DNA of 27,031 nucleotides from Sideroxyarcus sp045866275 (GTDB taxonomy: Bacteria; Pseudomonadota; Gammaproteobacteria; Burkholderiales; Gallionellaceae): contig BAAFRX010000025.1 of the NCBI GenBank assembly GCA_045866275.1, positions 1 to 27,031 on the forward strand, read 5' to 3'. Below, in pieces: positions 23,461 through 27,031 of this stretch (the stretch's first letter is position 1; the number at the start of each line of letters is the position of its first letter). Below the pieces are notes generated by a model, which worked only from the letters and a program-made list of their open reading frames with translations, did no database searches and was not told the DNA's origin. Position numbers and translations under genes: made by a program.

Positions 23461-24042
23461 ATGAGCGAGCCCATCAAACTAATCGTCGGCCTCGGTAATC
23501 CGGGCAAGGAATACGAAGCCACGCGCCACAATGCGGGTTTCTGGTGGGTGGACGAACTCGCGCGCATACAGAACGCAAACTTCAAGGCCGAGGGCAAGTT
23601 CCATGGACTGGCCGCAAAAACGAATCTGCACGGGCACGAAGTACACCTGCTCAAGCCGCAGACCTTCATGAATGTCAGCGGCCGCGCGGTCGGGGCGTTG
23701 GCTCAATTCTACAAGCTGGAGCCGGCACAGATACTGGTGGTGCATGACGAGCTCGATCTGCCGCCGGGCAGTGCCAAGCTTAAGCTGGGCGGCGGGCACG
23801 GCGGCCACAACGGGCTGAAGGACATCATCGCGCATCTCGGAACAAAAGATTTCTGGCGTTTGCGCATCGGCGTCGGTCATCCGGGCGACCGCGCGGAAGT
23901 GGTGAATTTCGTGCTGAACGCCCCGCGCAAGGAAGAGCGGGTCTTGATCGATGAAGCATCGCAACGCGCGCAGGATGTTGCGCCGCTGATCATCGAAGGC
24001 AAGCTGGAAGCAGCGATGTTGAAGCTGCATAGTAATCAGTAG
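23461..24042 (+). CDS. pth: Peptidyl-tRNA hydrolase
   Basis: 193 residues. It releases peptides from peptidyl-tRNA that has dropped off ribosomes. The family start (IKLIVGLGNPGKEYEATRHNAGFW), with catalytic His23 in TRHNAGF, and HDELDLPPGSAKLKLGGGHGGHNGLKD with the catalytic-site Asp and Asn residues are all present. ATG 23461 is used; an in-frame ATG at 23443 lies in the terminator arm and has no ribosome site. Its neighbours rplY and ychF place it in the common bacterial translation cluster. Confidence 0.96.
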   Translation: MSEPIKLIVGLGNPGKEYEATRHNAGFWWVDELARIQNANFKAEGKFHGLAAKTNLHGHEVHLLKPQTFMNVSGRAVGALAQFYKLEPAQILVVHDELDLPPGSAKLKLGGGHGGHNGLKDIIAHLGTKDFWRLRIGVGHPGDRAEVVNFVLNAPRKEERVLIDEASQRAQDVAPLIIEGKLEAAMLKLHSNQ

Positions 24043-24043
24043 T

Positions 24044-24105
24044 GAGTGCCGAGTGCCGAGGCAAACCCGCACTCTATTTTTACTCGGCACTCCGTACTCG
24101 GCACT
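24044..24105. repeat. Inverted repeat, GAGTGCCGAG family
   Basis: GAGTGCCGAG occurs twice in overlapping phase (24044-24053, 24051-24060), and its complement CTCGGCACTC at 24083-24092, with a near copy up to 24105. The centre is about 22 bp. It fills the pth-ychF gap almost completely, starting just after the pth stop. Confidence 0.8.
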
Positions 24106-24121
24106 TTAATAAGGAACAACC

Positions 24122-25213
24122 ATGAGTCTCAAATGCGGTATCGTCGGTCTGCCCAACGTGGGCAAGTCCACCCTGTTCAATGCCCTGACCAAGTCGGGCA
24201 TCGCGGCGGAGAACTATCCCTTCTGCACTATCGAGCCCAACGTCGGCATCGTCGAAGTGCCCGATCCGCGCATGGACGAGCTGGCCAAGATCGTCAAGCC
24301 GCAGCGCATGCAATATGCCATCGTCGAGTTCGTGGACATCGCCGGACTGGTGGCGGGTGCCTCCAAAGGCGAGGGATTGGGCAACCAGTTCCTCGCCAAC
24401 ATTCGCGAGACCGACGCCATCGTCAACGTGGTGCGCTGCTTTGACGATCCCAACATCGTGCACGTGGCGGGCAAGATTGACCCGCTGGCCGACATCGAAG
24501 TCATCCTCACCGAACTGGCGCTGGCCGATCTGGCCGTGGTCGAACGTACCATTGCGCGCGACGGCAAGAAGGCAAAGTCGGGTGACAAGGATGCGATGAA
24601 GCTGGTGACCCTGCTGGAAAAGCTGCTGCCGCACCTGAATGAAGGCAAGCCGGCGCGCACCTTCGACCTGAGCGAGGATGACAAGCAACTCATCAAACCG
24701 CTGTGTCTGCTCACCGTGAAGCCCGCCATGTACGTGGGCAACGTGCTGGAAGACGGCTTCGACAACAACCCGCACCTCGATCACCTGCGTGAACACGCGG
24801 CAAAAGAAGGCGCGCCCGTCGTCGCGCTGTGCGCCAAGATCGAACAGGAACTGGCCGACCTCGACGAGGCCGACAAGCTCGAATTCCTGCAAGACCTCGG
24901 CCTGGAAGAGCCCGGCCTCAACCGCCTGATCCGCACCGGCTACGATTTGCTCGGGCTGCAAACCTATTTCACCGCCGGCGTGAAGGAAGTGCGCGCGTGG
25001 ACCATCCACAAGGGCGACACCGCGCCGCAGGCCGCCGGCGTCATCCACACCGATTTCGAAAAAGGCTTCATCCGCGCGCAGACCATCTCCTACGAAGACT
25101 TCATCGCCTGCGGTGGCGAAGCCGGCGCCAAGGAAAAGGGCAAGATGCGCGTCGAAGGAAAGGATTATGTGGTGCAGGACGGCGACGTGATGAACTTCCT
25201 GTTCAACGTCTAA
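24122..25213 (+). CDS. ychF: Redox-regulated ATPase YchF
   Basis: 363 residues, the family's usual length. It is an Obg-related P-loop protein that prefers ATP, associates with ribosomes and takes part in stress control. Visible are the G1 loop GLPNVGKST (about 8-16), NYPFCTIEPNVGIVEVPD, the G3-like DIAGLVAGASKGEGLGNQFL, the coiled-coil arm (about 125-200), and the C-terminal TGS-like domain with DTAPQAAGVIHTDFEKGFIRAQTISYEDF. AGGAACAACC precedes the ATG. It is the last core gene before the accessory end of the window. Confidence 0.97.
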   Translation: MSLKCGIVGLPNVGKSTLFNALTKSGIAAENYPFCTIEPNVGIVEVPDPRMDELAKIVKPQRMQYAIVEFVDIAGLVAGASKGEGLGNQFLANIRETDAIVNVVRCFDDPNIVHVAGKIDPLADIEVILTELALADLAVVERTIARDGKKAKSGDKDAMKLVTLLEKLLPHLNEGKPARTFDLSEDDKQLIKPLCLLTVKPAMYVGNVLEDGFDNNPHLDHLREHAAKEGAPVVALCAKIEQELADLDEADKLEFLQDLGLEEPGLNRLIRTGYDLLGLQTYFTAGVKEVRAWTIHKGDTAPQAAGVIHTDFEKGFIRAQTISYEDFIACGGEAGAKEKGKMRVEGKDYVVQDGDVMNFLFNV

Positions 25214-25258
25214 GCCAAGAATAAATCTTTATTAGGCGGGCATCGTCCGGTGCTCGGC

Positions 25259-25300
25259 CGAAGCAGTCGTGTAACATTCGTACGAAATGCTTCTGCTTCG
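25259..25300. repeat. Nested inverted repeat downstream of ychF
   Basis: Outer arms CGAAGCAG (25259-25266) / CTGCTTCG (25293-25300) enclose an exact 10-bp palindrome TTCGTACGAA (25277-25286). It is not followed by a T-run. It marks roughly where the sequence turns AT-richer. The remaining part of 25214-25442 shows no supportable gene. Confidence 0.55.
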
Positions 25301-25442
25301 CAACCAAAAGGCGACATTCAACTAGTGATAAATCCACGGCGTCCGCCGATATGTGTTGTCATAGAATATGCGAGAAATCAGGCAGAACCTGACGTGAAAC
25401 AAAAAGGTTGGTATCACAATATCAATAAAGGGAGATAACAGC

Positions 25443-25673
25443 ATGGCCACGCATGACGTATCGTTCGAAATACCTCAGAAATTCGTTCTCGCCAAAGATG
25501 TGACATTTGAAATCAAATCTAACGGTTCCAAGCTTGGCAAATTGCTTATCAGCAAAGGAAACATCGAGTGGATCCCCGCTAGCAATAGTGTCAACAAGCA
25601 TCGCCTATCTTGGGAGCGGTTTGCACAATTGTTGGAGACAGAAGGTTTGCAGAAGAAAATCACCAAAAAATAG
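25443..25673 (+). CDS. Small conserved hypothetical protein, 76 aa
   Basis: 76 residues with no signal or membrane segment; charged, and with a Lys-rich tail (QKKITKK). The segment KLGKLLISKGNIEWIPASNSVNKHRLSWERFAQLLE looks like the conserved core of a family of short bacterial proteins of unknown function that I have seen in accessory regions, though I cannot name a domain. The ATG at 25443 has GGGAG a few bases upstream. Base composition is clearly more AT-rich than in the core genes to the left. It stands alone in front of the IS-containing region. Confidence 0.65.
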   Translation: MATHDVSFEIPQKFVLAKDVTFEIKSNGSKLGKLLISKGNIEWIPASNSVNKHRLSWERFAQLLETEGLQKKITKK

Positions 25674-25714
25674 ATATCGCGGCATTAAAGCTCACCGTCA
25701 TCGTCACGTAGCCT

Positions 25715-25999
25715 TTAGGTTACTGTAGGAAGCTTTTGAGCCAATACGGACACAAGATTCCAAATTTCTGCATCCGCCAAGGGGAGGCTAATATCTTTCT
25801 TGACTATACGGAAATTGATAGTACGATATCCACATCGCCGATTTGATCTCAGCTTGCGGGGCGATTCATAAATTCCTGCTAAAGCGGCGCAAACCCGTTC
25901 TAGCGAAAGCTGATCGGGTTTTGTTTCAGGGCTGATCCACCGCTCTTTCGAGGAACGGATTGGGGGATTTATTCCAACTTGCGAACCCCGCCAAATTGG
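25715..25999 (-). pseudogene. Open 94-codon frame without a start, possible gene remnant
   Basis: Read on the minus strand, this frame is open for 94 codons and ends in TAA (25717-25715). It has no ATG, GTG or TTG until deep inside it. The protein looks coding: basic middle (SPRKLRSNRRCGYRTINFRIVKK) and a plausible C-terminal helix (LADAEIWNLVSVLAQKLP). Directly upstream in frame an ATG (26026) begins eight codons followed by an amber TAG (26002-26000). So it may be a gene broken by a stop or the 3' remnant of a longer one. No family is recognised. Confidence 0.4.
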
Positions 26000-26024
26000 C
26001 TATTTCGCTAAACAGGAGGTGATC

Positions 26025-26306
26025 ATGCCATCACATGGGTGCAAAAAAGAAAGTTACAGAAGTCCATCCCGATATTTTCGGAAAAATAGTGTTTCTTCAG
26101 AAACATTCTGTAGTTTCCCCTATTTGTCTACGCGCGTTTTTCCCGCACTCTATAACATCAATCTCTATCCAAGTGACTGGCCTGAATCTGATTTGGTTGC
26201 TCTTGCCCGACAGCAGGTTGCAGCAAACAGATTGCCTGCCTGTCTTGCCTTTGGCTGGAACCATGCCATTTGGTTTGATGGGGATTGTGCAACACCTTTT
26301 CTGTAA
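26025..26306 (+). pseudogene. Short gene with perfect ribosome site, probably cut by an IS
   Basis: 93 codons from ATG 26025, with AGGAGG (26014-26019) within AGGAGGTGATC, the full complement of the 16S 3' end, and five bases to the ATG. The second half (NINLYPSDWPESDLVALARQQVAANRLPACLAFGWNHAIWFDG) reads like a genuine protein. The last about seven codons and the stop lie in what looks like the end of an IS256-family element starting near 26280, so the native gene probably continued beyond it. The first half is less convincing, and an overlapping frame from ATG 26035 (MGAKKKVTEVHPDIFGKIVF) looks equally good, so a frameshift near 26130 is also possible. Confidence 0.45.
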
Positions 26307-27031
26307 AAGTTCTCACGAGCAAAATTCTTGAGGTCGTGCATCAGGTGTTCATGTTCAAATAGATTTTTCCGCTCATCCACTCATCGTCGCATTCCGCCAG
26401 CAAGGCGGACACGAGGCGCAGACAGGCATCAGGGTTCGGGAAGATGGAAGCCACGCGGGTTCTACGCTTGAGTTCGCGGTTGATGCGTTCCAGTCCATTG
26501 GTTGTACGCAGCCGCACCCGGTGCGACGCGGGATAATCAAACACCGCAAATCCCATGGGCAGGTTTTCTTCCGCCCATGTCGCCAGTTTGGGCATTTCTT
26601 TGCGCCAAGCCTCAATGGCCTGATTCAGCAACCGTTGTGCTTCGTCCCGATCCGGGGCATTGAAGATGGCGCGGATACGGCTGGCCACCGGCTGACGTTG
26701 ATCCAGACGCGCCACATATGCGTGTGCGTTTTGCTGCAAATGGAACTGGCACCGTTGCCACGGCACGCTGGGGAATACCGCCCGGCGCGCCGCCTTGAGT
26801 CCGGCATGGTCGTCGGATACGATCAGCTTCACCCCACACAGACTGCGTCTGACCAGACTGTCCAGGAAGCTGCGCCAATGCACTTCCGCCTCCGAGAGTT
26901 CGACCGACACCCCCAACACGCGGCGATGTCCTTCGTGGGTGACGCCGACGGCGACCAGCACGGCGCAATCCACGATCTGTCCGCCTGCACGAACCCGCTC
27001 ATAGCGGGCATCCAGAAACACATAGGGGGTC
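26281..27031 (-). mobile_element. IS256-family insertion sequence, right part
   Basis: The element ends near 26280-26290, where GGGATTGTGCAACACC could be a terminal inverted repeat; about 60 bp separate it from the transposase stop, typical for this family. The other end lies outside the window, so neither the inverted repeat nor a target duplication can be confirmed. Confidence 0.6.
26341..27031 (-). CDS. IS256-family (mutator type) transposase, partial
   Basis: About 230 C-terminal residues of a DDE transposase that continues past the window edge; the missing N-terminus would be about 170 residues in a typical 400-aa protein. Visible are the first catalytic Asp in FLDARYERVR, the second in VSDDHAGLKAARRAVFP, and the third-acid region with NGLERINRELKRRTRVASIFPN. 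The C-x2-H in RCQFHLQQN is also typical. It moves its own element by cut-and-paste or copy-out. No frameshift or internal stop is seen, so it could be active. Confidence 0.92.
   Translation of the reverse strand, partial: TPYVFLDARYERVRAGGQIVDCAVLVAVGVTHEGHRRVLGVSVELSEAEVHWRSFLDSLVRRSLCGVKLIVSDDHAGLKAARRAVFPSVPWQRCQFHLQQNAHAYVARLDQRQPVASRIRAIFNAPDRDEAQRLLNQAIEAWRKEMPKLATWAEENLPMGFAVFDYPASHRVRLRTTNGLERINRELKRRTRVASIFPNPDACLRLVSALLAECDDEWMSGKIYLNMNT

Noticed and set aside
25259..25300. Integron attC-like site
   Set aside because: The arms lack the RYYYAAC/GTTRRRY core boxes and no integrase is present in the window.
25250..25438. 62-codon plus-strand frame just before the 76-aa gene
   Set aside because: GTG start without ribosome site, overlaps the nested palindrome, no recognisable pattern.

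Overview
The window looks like the chromosome of a GC-rich betaproteobacterium. The best guess, from protein character and gene order and not from any search, is the Nitrosomonadales (Gallionellaceae-like). Reasons are the run TPR lipoprotein - lolB - ispE - tRNA-Gln - prs - rplY - pth - ychF, the pairs coaBC-dut and proS-lytic transglycosylase, slmA, and HugZ- and YqhA-type small genes. Most of it is densely packed core metabolism and information processing, with many stop/start overlaps of 1 to 4 bases.

Left part (1-7921): slmA is followed by a class I-beta DAHP-synthase-like gene with several changed active-site motifs. leuA follows, preceded by a good sigma70-like promoter that places transcription start on or next to the ATG of a 27-codon leader peptide with a late Leu cluster. 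A membrane-anchored ankyrin protein and a HugZ-like haem/FMN-fold protein lie on the minus strand. A BrkB/YihY membrane protein is divergent from hugZ by only 5 bp. A yqhA-like gene and a TlpA/ResA-like thioredoxin gene overlap by one base.

Middle part (7931-18294): minus-strand proS and a lytic transglycosylase are coupled. On the plus strand, rppH, a CBS-domain gene and a PEGA-domain lipoprotein end at a strong bidirectional terminator. Then, on the minus strand, come mutM-coaBC-dut and a three-gene GldA/GldF/GldG-type ABC exporter cassette. The cassette lies between mutM and the TPR gene, and its intergenic gaps hold two different long inverted repeats.

Right part (18374-25213): TPR lipoprotein, lolB, ispE, tRNA-Gln(UUG), prs, rplY (CTC form), pth and ychF support outer-membrane lipoprotein sorting, isoprenoid synthesis, PRPP supply and translation. 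Between rplY and pth an intrinsic terminator contains the only plausible ribosome-binding sequence of pth.

Far right (25214-27031): after ychF the sequence becomes visibly more AT-rich and accessory. It holds a nested palindrome, a 76-aa small protein, a start-less 94-codon minus-strand reading frame, a short gene with a perfect Shine-Dalgarno sequence that seems to be cut by an insertion sequence, and the 3' two thirds of an IS256-family transposase running off the window.

A theme of the window is small dispersed repeats. At least five unrelated families (GGATTGA units, GTCGGACT palindrome, CGCGGAGGCGCGGAG, CCACGGATGAACAC, GAGTGCCGAG) sit in gaps or in variable parts of genes. I see no CRISPR array, no defence locus and no complete biosynthetic cluster. 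The most interesting leads are the apparently leaderless leuA leader peptide, the divergent DAHP-synthase-like enzyme, the repeat-built protein segments, and the IS-interrupted accessory end.
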